Assembly (NCBI GenBank): GCA_031363085.1
Contig: JANLTU010000044.1
Coordinates: forward strand, 1 to 45,024
DNA: 45,024 nt
Direction of reading: 5' to 3'
Source of the DNA: UBA6921 sp031363085
GTDB taxonomy: Bacteria > Pseudomonadota > Gammaproteobacteria > SG8-11
This document shows positions 6,950 through 16,079 of this stretch, piece by piece; the stretch's first letter is position 1; each line of letters starts with the position of its first letter. The notes under the pieces were generated by a model that ran no database searches, was not told the origin of the DNA, and saw nothing but the letters and a program-made list of their open reading frames with translations. Both the position numbers and the translations under genes were made by a program.

Positions 6950-7174
6950 ATGCATCATTTAGTGATGGGCGCGCTCAATGTCGCGAGCAAGACCTTTGAC
7001 GCAAAGGTCCACGAGATCATCGTGTCCAACCCAAGCGCACTACACACCCTGAATTCCGGCTTTCGTAGGAATAACGGCGTAATCAGCGGCTTTTTCTTAA
7101 AGGTAGTGCCATTGGGGTCTGACTCCAATGGCATTGGTATCCATAGCACATCACAAAAAGGTGAACCACAATGA
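6950..7174 (+). CDS. Small hypothetical protein coupled to a lipoprotein gene
   Basis: A 74-residue frame, starting MHHLVMGALNVASKTFDAKV, preceded by a strong GGAGGA site (6939-6944) five bases before the ATG. Its stop overlaps the start of the next gene (ATGA at 7171-7174), a usual sign of translational coupling. It lies downstream of a good sigma-70 promoter. No domain, membrane segment or signal peptide is recognised. It may be a leader cistron whose translation opens the lipoprotein start. The ribosome binding site and overlap are the only evidence that it is real. Confidence 0.45.
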   Translation: MHHLVMGALNVASKTFDAKVHEIIVSNPSALHTLNSGFRRNNGVISGFFLKVVPLGSDSNGIGIHSTSQKGEPQ

Positions 7175-8079
7175 AGCGATTCAAATTGGGCTTGATGGCG
7201 TTTGGCGTTGGTTATGGGTTAATCCTGGCGGGCTGTGCAAATACTCAGGGCGTGCTGGAGCGCTTGAGTACCCTGAATACTCAATTGAGTAAAACCAAAG
7301 ATCAGGCTGAACTAACCCAAAAAGAGGCCAAAAAATCCGTTGAGGCAGCAGAAAACGTTAAGAGCAATAAATTGCAGCCCAGCACTGCAAGCAGCGTGGA
7401 TGTCATCGGACTACGACTGGGCATGACCGCGCAGGACACCAAGGCGGCACTCCAAACTCACGACGCAGCGATACGCGTAAGTGATAGTTATAGCCAATTA
7501 CCGGCAATGCCCAACTCCAACTACCTCAATGCAATTTCCACCAGTTCAACTAGTGGAGAACAAGTTGCCATTGAATTCGCTCCCCCACCGCACGCCTCCG
7601 TGATTGCCAAACTGACACGTACCGCAGCCTATCCCGCCGGCGCACAACTGCCATTGACCAATACCATGCAAGCGCTCACCCAGAAATATGGCATTCCCAC
7701 ACTGGAGAGTAGTGGTGCCATATCACGTCAATTAATCTGGCTATACGACCAAGCGGGAAACAAGCTGGTCTCCGCTCCGGAGGACGTTGCGAAAGTTTGT
7801 ACAACGCCGTTATCCCCGACCCAGATGGTCACTAGCCGGCAAAATCCCGGTATCGATAAGACCATAGCAGCGTGCGGAGTTGCTCTGCGTATTGTGATCA
7901 CCACCGGCGTCAAACCTACGGCTGGGGGACTCGGTGGCGAGAGCAACGACTTGGTGGCACAGATTTCCGCGACCTTGACCAACCTCCCCGAGGCGATACG
8001 CATGACACAAGAGACTCAAACCTACATCGAAACTGCCGCGCGGCCTCGACCAAACAGTGCCATGGGACCCGAACTGTAA
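7171..8079 (+). CDS. Hypothetical lipoprotein
   Basis: A 302-residue protein with a lipoprotein signal peptide: basic start MKRFK, hydrophobic core and lipobox LAGC at about residues 19-22. Residues 25-60 are rich in Glu, Lys and Ala heptads (QLSKTKDQAELTQKEAKKSV) and probably form a coiled coil. The rest holds a VIGLRLGMTAQDTKAAL segment, a pattern seen in several small periplasmic domains that I cannot name, and two Cys (VCTTPL, AACGVAL). A membrane-anchored periplasmic protein of unknown role. It is translationally coupled to the small ORF before it and converges on priA. Confidence 0.75.
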   Translation: MKRFKLGLMAFGVGYGLILAGCANTQGVLERLSTLNTQLSKTKDQAELTQKEAKKSVEAAENVKSNKLQPSTASSVDVIGLRLGMTAQDTKAALQTHDAAIRVSDSYSQLPAMPNSNYLNAISTSSTSGEQVAIEFAPPPHASVIAKLTRTAAYPAGAQLPLTNTMQALTQKYGIPTLESSGAISRQLIWLYDQAGNKLVSAPEDVAKVCTTPLSPTQMVTSRQNPGIDKTIAACGVALRIVITTGVKPTAGGLGGESNDLVAQISATLTNLPEAIRMTQETQTYIETAARPRPNSAMGPEL

Positions 8080-8152
8080 TAGAGTGCATGTCGCTTTGCC
8101 ATGCTCACAGTCCTGACCGCGCCCGCGAAATTGACAGCTTAAAGCGGCCGAC

Positions 8153-10363
8153 TCAATACAGTTCCTGCGGATCGATATCCAGCGACCAGCGCACTTGGCG
8201 CGAGACTTTCAAGGCTTCGACGTGCGGCAGCCATTCGTCCAGGAAGCGATGCAGGGTTGTGCGGTTGTTGCATTGCAGCAAGAGCTGCGCGCGGTAACGG
8301 CCGGCGCGTTTTTCCATTGGTGCCGGCACCGGCCCGAGCAATTGCACGGCGCGTGTTGCAACGGCCGCTGCTTTGGCCGCGCTGAGAAAATGCAGCGGTG
8401 CTTCGCTGTGCGGCGCTTCGGCGCGCATCAAGGCCAGATAGCTGTACGGCGGCAGGCGCGCTTCTTGCCGTTCAAGCAAGGCGGCTTGCGCGAAGGCGGC
8501 ATAGCCGCTCGCCAATAAAGTCCGCAACAGCGGATGCTCGGGGAAATGCGTTTGGATCAGCACCTCGCCGGCGCGTTCGCCGCGCCCGGCGCGCCCCGCC
8601 ACCTGCACGATCAACTGCGCCATGCGCTCGCCGGCGCGAAAGTCGGCGCTGACCAAACCCTGATCGGTGTTCAACACGCCAACCAGGGTGACGCCCGGGA
8701 AGTGGTGTCCCTTGGCCAGCATCTGCGTGCCGATCAGGATGCGGTAACGCAGCGCGTGGATGCCGTCGAACAGCGTTTCCAGCGCGCCGACGCGACGCGT
8801 GCTGTCGCGGTCGACGCGCGCGATGCCAACCTCGGGGAACAGCTCGGCGAGAATTTCTTCGACGCGCTCGGTGCCGGCACCCACCGCGCGCAACTCGCCG
8901 CCGGCGCATTCCGGGCAGGTCTCGACAACTGCGCGTTCGGCGCCGCAGTGATGGCAGCGCAACTGCCGTGAATGCTGGTGCAAAGTTAGATGCGCGTCGC
9001 AGCGGGTGCAGCGTGCGATCCAGCCGCAGGCGTGGCACAGCAACGTGGGCGCGAAACCGCGCCGGTTTAAAAACAGCAACACTTGATGGCCGGCGGCCAG
9101 ATGCTGCGTCATCGTGTCGAGCAGCATGCGCGAAAGCGGGCCGCGCATCGGCTGACGTCGCACATCGATCACGCGCAGCGCTGGCGACGTGGCGGCACCG
9201 GCGCGCACCGGCAAACTTAAATGTCGATACCGGCCCTGCTGCACGTTGTACAGACATTCCAGCGACGGCGTTGCCGAGCCCAGTACAATCGGCACGCGCT
9301 CCTCGCGCGCGCGGATCACCGCCACGTCACGCGCCGAATAACGAAAGCCGTCCTGCTGCTTGAACGACAGATCGTGCTCTTCGTCGACCAGGATCAAACC
9401 CAGCTTGGGCAGCGGCGTGAACACCGCCGAACGTGTGCCGACGATGATGCTCGCCCCGCCCTGCTGCGCCTGCCGCCACGCCAGCGCACGTTCGCGCTCG
9501 CTCAACCCGGAATGCAGCAGCGCAATCGGCAGATTGAAGCGCTGCCGGAAACGCTCCACCAGTTGCGGCGTCAGGCCGATCTCCGGCACCAGCACCAAGG
9601 TTTGCTGGCCGTGTTCCAGCACGCACTGCGTGAGCTGCAAATAGACTTCGGTTTTGCCGCTGCCGGTGACGCCGTCGAGCAGAAAAGTTTGAAACTGACC
9701 CAGCGCAGCCAGCACCTGCGCCACGGCTACGGCTTGTTCCGGATTCAACGTCGGCTCGGTCGCGGGCGTGAACGTGCTCGATACAATTGCCTCGGCGCTC
9801 AGCACCTCAACCCAGCCGCGTTCCAGCAACACTGCCAGCGTTGGACGCCACACCTTGATGACAGCATCCAGATCAACCGCCGCCGCACCCTGCGGGTAAC
9901 GCTGCAGCCGTTCCAGCAACGCGGCTTGGCGCGGCGCGCGCCGCAGAGTTTTTAAATCGATGCCGGCAGCGGCGGCGGTGACGCGCCAACGCGCGTCGCG
10001 AATGCGCGCGGTCGGCGTGTGCTCGCGCCGCAAGCTGGCCGGAAAGGCACTGGGCAACACCTCACCGGGCGCGTGCTGGTAATACGCCGCCGCCCAGTTC
10101 AGCACGCGCAACAACGCCGCTGAAAGCAACGGCGTGTCGTCGAGCACTTCCAACGCACGCCGCATGCGCGGCGGTGCCACGGCGCTTTCTTCCACCACGT
10201 CCACCAGCACCCCCACCACGGTGCGCCGCCCGAACGGCACACGCACACGCATGCCCGGATACAACGCGCGCGGGCAGTGCTGCGGCGGAAAATAATCGAA
10301 GCAGCGGCGCAGCGGTGACGGCACGGCGATACGCAAAATGGGGGGCGCGGACATGGCGCGCAC
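8153..10363 (-). CDS. priA: Primosomal protein N' (PriA helicase)
   Basis: A DNA helicase that restarts stalled replication forks by loading the primosome. Length (733-736 residues) is typical. The N-terminal DNA-binding part (DYFPPQ, GMRVRVPFG) is followed by Walker A (GVTGSGKTEVYLQL, near residue 235), a DEEH box (LILVDEEHD) and the unique zinc-binding Cys cluster CHACGWIARCTRC ... CHHCG ... CPEC near residues 440-490. Helicase motifs V and VI (GTQMLAKGHHFPG, QVAGRAGRG) are present. Start is either ATG of MRAMSAPP; the second (read from 10354) is equally plausible. Transcribed leftward as a single gene, with DnaA-box-like sites upstream. Confidence 0.97.
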   Translation of the reverse strand: MRAMSAPPILRIAVPSPLRRCFDYFPPQHCPRALYPGMRVRVPFGRRTVVGVLVDVVEESAVAPPRMRRALEVLDDTPLLSAALLRVLNWAAAYYQHAPGEVLPSAFPASLRREHTPTARIRDARWRVTAAAAGIDLKTLRRAPRQAALLERLQRYPQGAAAVDLDAVIKVWRPTLAVLLERGWVEVLSAEAIVSSTFTPATEPTLNPEQAVAVAQVLAALGQFQTFLLDGVTGSGKTEVYLQLTQCVLEHGQQTLVLVPEIGLTPQLVERFRQRFNLPIALLHSGLSERERALAWRQAQQGGASIIVGTRSAVFTPLPKLGLILVDEEHDLSFKQQDGFRYSARDVAVIRAREERVPIVLGSATPSLECLYNVQQGRYRHLSLPVRAGAATSPALRVIDVRRQPMRGPLSRMLLDTMTQHLAAGHQVLLFLNRRGFAPTLLCHACGWIARCTRCDAHLTLHQHSRQLRCHHCGAERAVVETCPECAGGELRAVGAGTERVEEILAELFPEVGIARVDRDSTRRVGALETLFDGIHALRYRILIGTQMLAKGHHFPGVTLVGVLNTDQGLVSADFRAGERMAQLIVQVAGRAGRGERAGEVLIQTHFPEHPLLRTLLASGYAAFAQAALLERQEARLPPYSYLALMRAEAPHSEAPLHFLSAAKAAAVATRAVQLLGPVPAPMEKRAGRYRAQLLLQCNNRTTLHRFLDEWLPHVEALKVSRQVRWSLDIDPQELY

Positions 10364-10708
10364 TCTAGCACGCAGGTCAAGCGCCTCGACATCCGCAGCA
10401 AGGTTAATAGCGGGTTAAAAGTTATCCCCAGAACCTGTGGATAACTGTGTGGATGAGTTGGGGAAAGCAGCATGACAACCCTGTCACAATAACCTTTTCT
10501 TCAGATTGGATAGAAACTATACAAAATTAGCATTGTGTTATTTAACAAATAGATGCGTGCTTTTTATGTAATTCGACATGCGAGTGATGCGCTATCGTCG
10601 CGTCCGAATGGGCATCGTTCCGGGGTGTGTATAAAAATGCAGCACTGCAAGTGCATAACCCACCGCAGTGTCAAGGGGCTATGCCGACCGAAAGGATTTT
10701 TTTATTGA
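10364..10708. other. Intergenic region upstream of priA
   Basis: No gene is visible. The priA-proximal half carries the DnaA-box cluster (10422-10456). Next to it is an AT-rich stretch of about 80 bases (10485-10570). Farther on is a short palindrome GCACTGCAAGTGC near 10640. Promoters for priA should lie here but none is close to consensus. Confidence 0.5.
10422..10456. promoter_or_regulatory. DnaA-box cluster upstream of priA
   Basis: Three 9-mers fit the TTATNCACA consensus closely. TTATCCCCA is at 10422-10430. TGTGGATAA at 10436-10444 is the exact complement of the strongest box, TTATCCACA. TGTGGATGA at 10448-10456 is the complement of TCATCCACA. They lie 60-95 bases before the priA start. 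Confidence 0.6.
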
Positions 10709-11272
10709 TTATTTTTGACGCCGCGCCAGCGCAATACGCCGGCGATGCGCGCGGAAAATTAATCGATCCAGCCAATCGCCTACCGACTCACTGAGTGGCG
10801 CAAGCTGCACTGTCACACGCTGCGTTTCCTCACCGCGCTCCAAGTGAGTGACGTGTCCAAACAGCACCAACGGCTTGGGATAATGCGCATGCAGATACAA
10901 CGCTAGGCGCACACACTCACCGCTCGACGGCAGCTCATGGCCGGTCCACGCGAAACTTTCATGGCGAAGGGTGCAGGCGGCGGCGGCCGGCAAGTCGAGC
11001 GACTTGGCCAAGACTTGCCCAAGTAATTCAATCACCAAATTCAAACGCTGTTCAATCCGCACAAGTTCCGGCGCCGACTCATCGCGGTCGTCGCCGCTGT
11101 CTTGAGTACGCTCATCCAGCAAATAATAATTGCGCAATGCGATTTCGTTACTGTCACTCACCTGCGCGCGTTCTTGCTCCAGTCGCGCAGGACTCACCCG
11201 CTCCCAGCGCAAAGGAAATTCGCCGTACAGGACCGGACCTGCAGGTGGTGTTTGTGTGCTTTCTTCAGGCAT
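10709..11272 (-). CDS. PilZ-like domain protein
   Basis: A 187-residue soluble protein starting MPEESTQTPPAGP. The middle holds a predicted helical stretch (LVRIEQRLNLVIELLGQVL). The C-terminal half looks like an atypical PilZ beta-barrel: LVLFGHVTHL, then a basic end IFRAHRRRIALARRQK. The classical c-di-GMP motif RxxxR followed by (D/N)xSxxG is not visible, so binding is not implied. I chose the ATG read from 11272 because the longer frame to 11431 runs back through the divergent Nudix gene. Its start faces that gene across about 75 bases. A role near c-di-GMP or motility is suggested only by the neighbouring flagellar genes. Confidence 0.55.
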   Translation of the reverse strand: MPEESTQTPPAGPVLYGEFPLRWERVSPARLEQERAQVSDSNEIALRNYYLLDERTQDSGDDRDESAPELVRIEQRLNLVIELLGQVLAKSLDLPAAAACTLRHESFAWTGHELPSSGECVRLALYLHAHYPKPLVLFGHVTHLERGEETQRVTVQLAPLSESVGDWLDRLIFRAHRRRIALARRQK

Positions 11273-11346
11273 GCAAGTAATGGTAGTCGCCCGACCCAAC
11301 GATGACAAACCGCCGTGACTTTTACCTGTGCTATGCTCGCCCACAT

Positions 11347-11775
11347 ATGAAAGGTCCACACCTCCTCTCCGCCGGGGTTGTCGTGGTGCGCTGGTTGGAT
11401 AACACCCCGCACTATCTGTTGCTGCGCGCATTTAATTTTTGGGATTTTCCGAAGGGCTTGGTCGAAGTCGGCGAAGACCCGTTCGCCGCCGCACAACGCG
11501 AAGTCGCCGAGGAGTCGGGGCTCACCGAACTGGATTTCCGCTGGGGCACGCAGTTTCGCGAAACACCACCCTACGGCCCGAATAAAATCGCACGATATTA
11601 TCTTGCTGCGGCACCGCGCGGCGAAGTTTATCTGCCGATCAGCGCGGAGCTGGGCAAACCGGAACACGATGAATTCCGCTGGCTCGACTACCCGCAGGCG
11701 CATGCCGTCGTGTCGATGCGCGTGCGGGTGATTCTCGATTGGGCGCGGGCTTTCGTCGAGCCGCAAGCGCCCTAG
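11347..11775 (+). CDS. Nudix hydrolase
   Basis: A 142-residue protein with a complete Nudix box: G-LVEVG-E-DPFAAAQ-REVAEESGL, matching GX5EX7REUXEEXGU, at about residues 38-60. This motif binds Mg and hydrolyses a nucleoside diphosphate linked to another group. Size and the FWDFPKGLVEVGE context resemble diadenosine tetraphosphatase-type members, but the substrate is not predictable here. I prefer the ATG at 11347 (MKGPHLLSAGVVVV). An upstream in-frame ATG at 11302 would add 15 residues. Neither has a clear ribosome binding site. Confidence 0.85.
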   Translation: MKGPHLLSAGVVVVRWLDNTPHYLLLRAFNFWDFPKGLVEVGEDPFAAAQREVAEESGLTELDFRWGTQFRETPPYGPNKIARYYLAAAPRGEVYLPISAELGKPEHDEFRWLDYPQAHAVVSMRVRVILDWARAFVEPQAP

Positions 11776-11808
11776 CAGCCGGTTGCCAATCCCTGAGCAA
11801 AAAATCGC

Positions 11809-13776
11809 TCAGGGTCGCGGCGGACAAGTTGCCGCAGTCGCCCCAAGCAGCGGTTGAATGACCCTGAACGCAAACGGATTGATGCTCGGCAGGCGCCTGA
11901 TGTTGATGCGATGCAACGGCAAGTTTGCAGCCGTGACCACGCCATTCAAACCGCCTTCGCTGAGCGGTGCACGCAAGTACTGCACGGTCGCTTCGGTCAC
12001 GTCCAGCAAGCTGTTCACATCCGGCAGGTTGCTGGTATTGACAGTTACGCTCAAGGCGGGATCCCACGCGGTGGCGACGCTGCCGTCGTTCCTGGAAACT
12101 TCGATCAAACGGCCACGGCATTGCGGGCAATTGTTCAGCGTGTTCGGATCGTCCTGATACCAGTAACCCGACACCTTGAAACTGGCAATGCCGCTTGCGC
12201 AGCGTTGGGTGGCCGGATCAAACTTGTCCAGCGGGTCAACCAGTACGCCACCCACCTTGATGTTGCTGCCACGTTCAGTCACGCCGTCGTTGAGGAAGCC
12301 GCCGCAGGCGTCGAGATCGAAGCTGGCGTTGCTGTAGGCGAACATCCAACCGCCGCTCCATTGCGTCGGGTCCGGATTGAATACCCCGGCGGTCGATTGC
12401 TCAACCTGAATTTTCATATCCGCGCCGCACGCCGTGGGTGAGCGACCGACTTTCGCCGCCACCGGAATGAAGTGGTAGAGGTCGGCCATGGTGATCGCGC
12501 CGCCGGCCGGAATGTGTGTGCCGTAACGGAAACCGCGTAACGCCGCGCCGTCGGATTTAGATCCCCAGCGCATCGCGTCGACGATCAAGTCATGCGACGA
12601 ACCTTCGACCACACCGGGCAAGGCTTCATCGACAAAATTCGAACGATGCAGATCCACCTGTGTGTAGGCGATGATTTCATCGAGCGGGCGCAACAAGGTG
12701 GTAGTGTTGCCGCCGATGGTGATCTTCTGGCCGGGCACGAAGGATCCCGCCAGATACGGCGCGCGCAGTTGCGCAACTTTCGCGGCGATGCTTTTGTCTT
12801 CCCGGAGCCTGTCGGTGATGATGTGCGCCTTCCACTCAAACCCGGTAAGCACGCCGTTTGCGACTTTCAGCTCGATCTCGCCCAGCATGGTACCGTCCTG
12901 CCCTTCCTCGACGATGCGCGTGCCCTTCGAGGTGAGGATCGGCTGTGTGGTGCGTTCATGCATGTCGGAATTCAGGATCACATCCACACCGGAAAAAGTT
13001 TCCGCAAGTTTGATGTCGCGCGCCATTTCCAGCTCCGACAGCATCACCAGCACGTCGACTTTTTCCTGGTTGCGCAGCACGTCGACATAACAGGGATATT
13101 CAACGCTCGCGTCGGTGAATTGAAAACCGGCGGTGACTTTCGGGCCGACGGCCACAATCGCACGCGCGGTGGTCATGCCCAAGATGCCGACCTTGACATT
13201 ACCGAGCAGCTTTACGGTGTACGCCGGCAATACGCGCATGCGCGGACGCCGCGTGCCGGTGGCCGGATCCATGCCTTGCACCGCGCAAATTGCCGTGTCG
13301 TCAAATTGATTGCTGTAGTACAGATTGGCCGAGAGCGCGTGCCAGTTCGCAAGCGCCGCGCGGCTTGCCGTGCCTTTAAAGGTTTCCTCGAAGCGTGCCG
13401 GGCCGTACAAAAAATCCCAGTTGCCGGGCACGTCGGCGTCGATGCCGAACAAGTTGATCACGTCGATCATGACCTGCCCGCGCGAGAACAAAGCCTCACC
13501 CGAACCTTGCAAGGTATCGCCGGTGTTAAGCAACAGCGTGCGCTGCACGCCATTAACATTCGCGGCGGCGCGAATTTTTCTGATTTGCGTATACATACGC
13601 GCCAAGCCACCTTCCATGCGCCCGCTGGTGTCGCTGCGCACGTTGGCACGCGGCACCATGTGGCCATGCACGTCACCCATATGCAGCAGCGTAACTTTAC
13701 CGTCACCGGCGTGAACCTGTGGCGTTGCGATCAGCGTTGCGAATACTACGGACAGTAAACGTCGATTAAGTTTCAT
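11809..13776 (-). CDS. SoxB-like / 5'-nucleotidase-family metallophosphoesterase, exported
   Basis: A 655-residue exported enzyme of the UshA/SoxB superfamily. A signal peptide (LLSVVFATLIATPQVHA) is followed by the dimetal motifs LLHMGDVHGHM, LLNTGDTLQG and GNWDFLYG. The last is closer to the GHWEFTYG of SoxB thiosulfohydrolases than to the GNHEFD of nucleotidases, so a SoxB-like role is possible. No other Sox gene is adjacent, so a nucleotidase function is equally open. The C-terminal half has many Cys, including CPQC, and ends CPPRP. The start read from 13776 has a strong AAGAGGGG site; an upstream in-frame ATG from 13890 lacks one. It follows fliI on the same strand, where fliJ is usually found. 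Confidence 0.75.
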   Translation of the reverse strand: MKLNRRLLSVVFATLIATPQVHAGDGKVTLLHMGDVHGHMVPRANVRSDTSGRMEGGLARMYTQIRKIRAAANVNGVQRTLLLNTGDTLQGSGEALFSRGQVMIDVINLFGIDADVPGNWDFLYGPARFEETFKGTASRAALANWHALSANLYYSNQFDDTAICAVQGMDPATGTRRPRMRVLPAYTVKLLGNVKVGILGMTTARAIVAVGPKVTAGFQFTDASVEYPCYVDVLRNQEKVDVLVMLSELEMARDIKLAETFSGVDVILNSDMHERTTQPILTSKGTRIVEEGQDGTMLGEIELKVANGVLTGFEWKAHIITDRLREDKSIAAKVAQLRAPYLAGSFVPGQKITIGGNTTTLLRPLDEIIAYTQVDLHRSNFVDEALPGVVEGSSHDLIVDAMRWGSKSDGAALRGFRYGTHIPAGGAITMADLYHFIPVAAKVGRSPTACGADMKIQVEQSTAGVFNPDPTQWSGGWMFAYSNASFDLDACGGFLNDGVTERGSNIKVGGVLVDPLDKFDPATQRCASGIASFKVSGYWYQDDPNTLNNCPQCRGRLIEVSRNDGSVATAWDPALSVTVNTSNLPDVNSLLDVTEATVQYLRAPLSEGGLNGVVTAANLPLHRINIRRLPSINPFAFRVIQPLLGATAATCPPRP

Positions 13777-13981
13777 GCAGTTCCCCTCTTGAGTTTTTAG
13801 GCAATAAGAAACGCACACCGATTCTTGACAGCAAAAATCGGACTGCACTGAACACACCGGGATTTTTCCTACGCTGCGACGAATGTCCATGGCCCAAGAG
13901 CCGCGCCCGAGTCAACGCGGCCGCTGGAAAACGCCGTCGTAGTGTGTAACGACAAGGCGCCTTATTGCAACGCGATAATGT

Positions 13982-15400
13982 CTAGCCTGGGCGCTCTGTA
14001 GCGGTGGGAATGGGCGCTTTAGAATCCGACAGCGATTTGACGTGCGCGCCGTATAGATCCAGCAAGGATTTTCTACTGTCGCCCAGTGCCACGGCTTGAT
14101 CCATATTTTGCTGCAAGAATTTAATCAAATTTGGCTGCGCTGAAATTGCCGCGTCGAGCTCCGGATTGGTGCCGCGCGTGTAGGCGCCGACGTTGATCAA
14201 ATCGCGGTTTTGCTGATACAGCGAGTAGTGCGCCTTGAATGCGCGCGCGGCGCGCAGTTGCGTGTCGTCGACGATTTCATTCATCACGCGGCTAATCGAC
14301 GCTTCGATGTCGACCGCCGGATACAAACCGCTTTCGGCCAATGGACGTGACAGCACGATGTGCCCGTCCAGAATCGCGCGCGCTGCATCGGCGATCGGGT
14401 CCTGCTGATCGTCGCCTTCCACCAGCACGGTGTAAAACGCGGTGATCGAACCCTTGCCGGCGGCACCGTTGCCGGCACGTTCCACCAGTTGTGGAATTTT
14501 TGCGAACACCGACGGCGGATAACCCTTGGTTGCAGGGGGCTCGCCGATGGCAAGCGCAATTTCGCGCTGTGCTTGGGCAAAGCGTGTCAGCGAATCCATC
14601 AACAACAGCACGTGCTTGCCCTGGTCACGATAATATTCCGCGATGGTGGTCGCCATGGCGGCGCCGTGCAACCGCATCACCGGTGTGCTGTCCGCAGGCG
14701 CGGCGACCACCACCGCGCGCGCCATGCCTTTGGGCCCCAAAATATTGTCGATGAATTCTTTGACTTCACGGCCACGCTCGCCGACCAAGCCCACCACCAC
14801 CACGTCGGCGTTGGTGAACTTGGTCATCATGCCCAGCAACACGCTCTTGCCCACGCCGCTGCCGGCAAATAAGCCAAGCCGTTGACCGCGACCCACCGAC
14901 AGCAAACTATTGATCGAGCGCACGCCGACATCCAGAGGCGTGCGGATCGGATCGCGCTCCAACGGATTCACCGCGTGCCCGCTCAGCGGCAGGCGCGCGT
15001 CGGCGTGGATGCGGCCTTTGCCGTCGAGCGGCCGTCCCGAGCCGTCGATAATGCGGCCCAGCAACTCGCCGCCGACCTTGGCTTCGTAAGCGCGCCCGGT
15101 GGGAATGACACGTGCGTTCGGCACCAAGCCGCGAATTTCGCCGGTCGGCATCAAATACAGACGATCACCCGAGAATCCCACCACCTCGGCTTCGATATGC
15201 ACATTGCCGGGTGCCAGGATGTTACATAATTCGCCGATGGCGGCCTGGCAACCGGACGCTTCCAGCGTCAAACCCACCATGCGCGTCAGGCGACCTTCGA
15301 CCGTTAGGCGCGCCGGCGCCAACTGCTGTCGACAGGCACGGATACTCTGCGCCCACACGCCGTTGCGCTGCGCCTCAGGAATGCTGGCGGTCTTCTTCAC
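13982..15400 (-). CDS. fliI: Flagellum-specific ATPase FliI
   Basis: The ATPase of the flagellar type III export apparatus, related to F1 beta. 472 residues, normal length. Walker A reads FAGSGVGKSVLLG; downstream come VGLVGERGREVKEF, the Walker B segment VLLLMDSLTRFAQAQRE, and the GYPPSVFAKIPQLVERAG block typical of FliI/YscN. The N-terminal VEGRLTRMVGLTLEASG matches the export-ATPase beta-barrel. Its start overlaps the end of fliH by 26 bases. It is the last flagellar gene of this leftward operon in the window. Confidence 0.97.
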   Translation of the reverse strand: MKKTASIPEAQRNGVWAQSIRACRQQLAPARLTVEGRLTRMVGLTLEASGCQAAIGELCNILAPGNVHIEAEVVGFSGDRLYLMPTGEIRGLVPNARVIPTGRAYEAKVGGELLGRIIDGSGRPLDGKGRIHADARLPLSGHAVNPLERDPIRTPLDVGVRSINSLLSVGRGQRLGLFAGSGVGKSVLLGMMTKFTNADVVVVGLVGERGREVKEFIDNILGPKGMARAVVVAAPADSTPVMRLHGAAMATTIAEYYRDQGKHVLLLMDSLTRFAQAQREIALAIGEPPATKGYPPSVFAKIPQLVERAGNGAAGKGSITAFYTVLVEGDDQQDPIADAARAILDGHIVLSRPLAESGLYPAVDIEASISRVMNEIVDDTQLRAARAFKAHYSLYQQNRDLINVGAYTRGTNPELDAAISAQPNLIKFLQQNMDQAVALGDSRKSLLDLYGAHVKSLSDSKAPIPTATERPG

Positions 15401-16052
15401 GCTCGCCTCCCAGTGCCTGCGTGATGATCGCGGTTAAGCGGCTTTCCACACTGGCGTCAATGCGTGAGTTTTCGGTCACCACACGGCAATCGCCGCGTGT
15501 CAGGGCGGGATCGTCGACCAGTTTCCAATGCTCGTGTTCACCCGACAGCGAAAAGGTCTGGCGAATAAACGCGGCGTCTTCGGGATGCAGAAAAATCTGC
15601 GGATGGCGTGTCGCCACCGGCAACGCCGCGACCGCTTCGCGCACCACCGCGACGATTTCACCGGGATTCAATTTTAGTTCACGGCGGATGATCTGGCGCG
15701 CCAGTGACACCGCGAGGCTGGCCAGTTCCGCCTCAACCTGCCCATCCAGTTGTTCAAACGGCGTGCTCAGCGTGAGCAGTAACTGATGCAACTGCTGCCC
15801 TCGACGTTGCAGGTCTTGATTTATTTGCGCGGTCTCTTTTTGCGCGGTGTCGAGGCCGTCTTTATAGCCTTGGGCAAACCCCTGCTCGAAGGCTTCTTTA
15901 TGCGCCTGCTCCTGGATGTTCGACAACTGATCCGCCGTCACGCGCCCATGCGTCAGCTTCAGTTGCGCCTCGCCGGACAGGCGTGTGTCGACGCGCGGCA
16001 TCTCCCAACGACGATATTCTTCACTGCCTTCGGGGATGACTTTATTAGTCAC
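15375..16052 (-). CDS. fliH: Flagellar assembly protein FliH
   Basis: The regulator that binds FliI and delivers it to the export gate. The start MTNKVIPEGSEEYRRWEMP is the usual FliH N-terminus. A long helical Gln/Glu-rich middle includes the GxxxG-like stretch FEQGFAQGYKDGLD, and the C-terminal FliI-binding domain reads LAVSLARQIIRREL and LTRGDCRVV. I chose the GTG read from 16052: a TTGGAG site lies seven bases before it and the resulting start fits the family. A TTG six codons upstream (from 16070) is the alternative. It lies between fliG and fliI. Confidence 0.93.
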   Translation of the reverse strand: MTNKVIPEGSEEYRRWEMPRVDTRLSGEAQLKLTHGRVTADQLSNIQEQAHKEAFEQGFAQGYKDGLDTAQKETAQINQDLQRRGQQLHQLLLTLSTPFEQLDGQVEAELASLAVSLARQIIRRELKLNPGEIVAVVREAVAALPVATRHPQIFLHPEDAAFIRQTFSLSGEHEHWKLVDDPALTRGDCRVVTENSRIDASVESRLTAIITQALGGEREEDRQHS

Positions 16053-16079
16053 AACACGGCTCCAAGGCAAGCGGTCTGC

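Noticed and set aside
6734..6958. 74-residue minus-strand frame over the promoter at 6756
   Set aside because: No ribosome site or motif; it is antisense to a near-consensus promoter and the small ORF start.
10422..10700. Chromosomal replication origin
   Set aside because: DnaA boxes and an AT-rich stretch are present, but no typical oriC neighbour gene is nearby and only three boxes are clear; kept as a regulatory site.
12592..13758. 388-codon frame antisense to the SoxB-like gene
   Set aside because: No domain, signal or ribosome site; the opposite strand has the metallophosphoesterase motifs.
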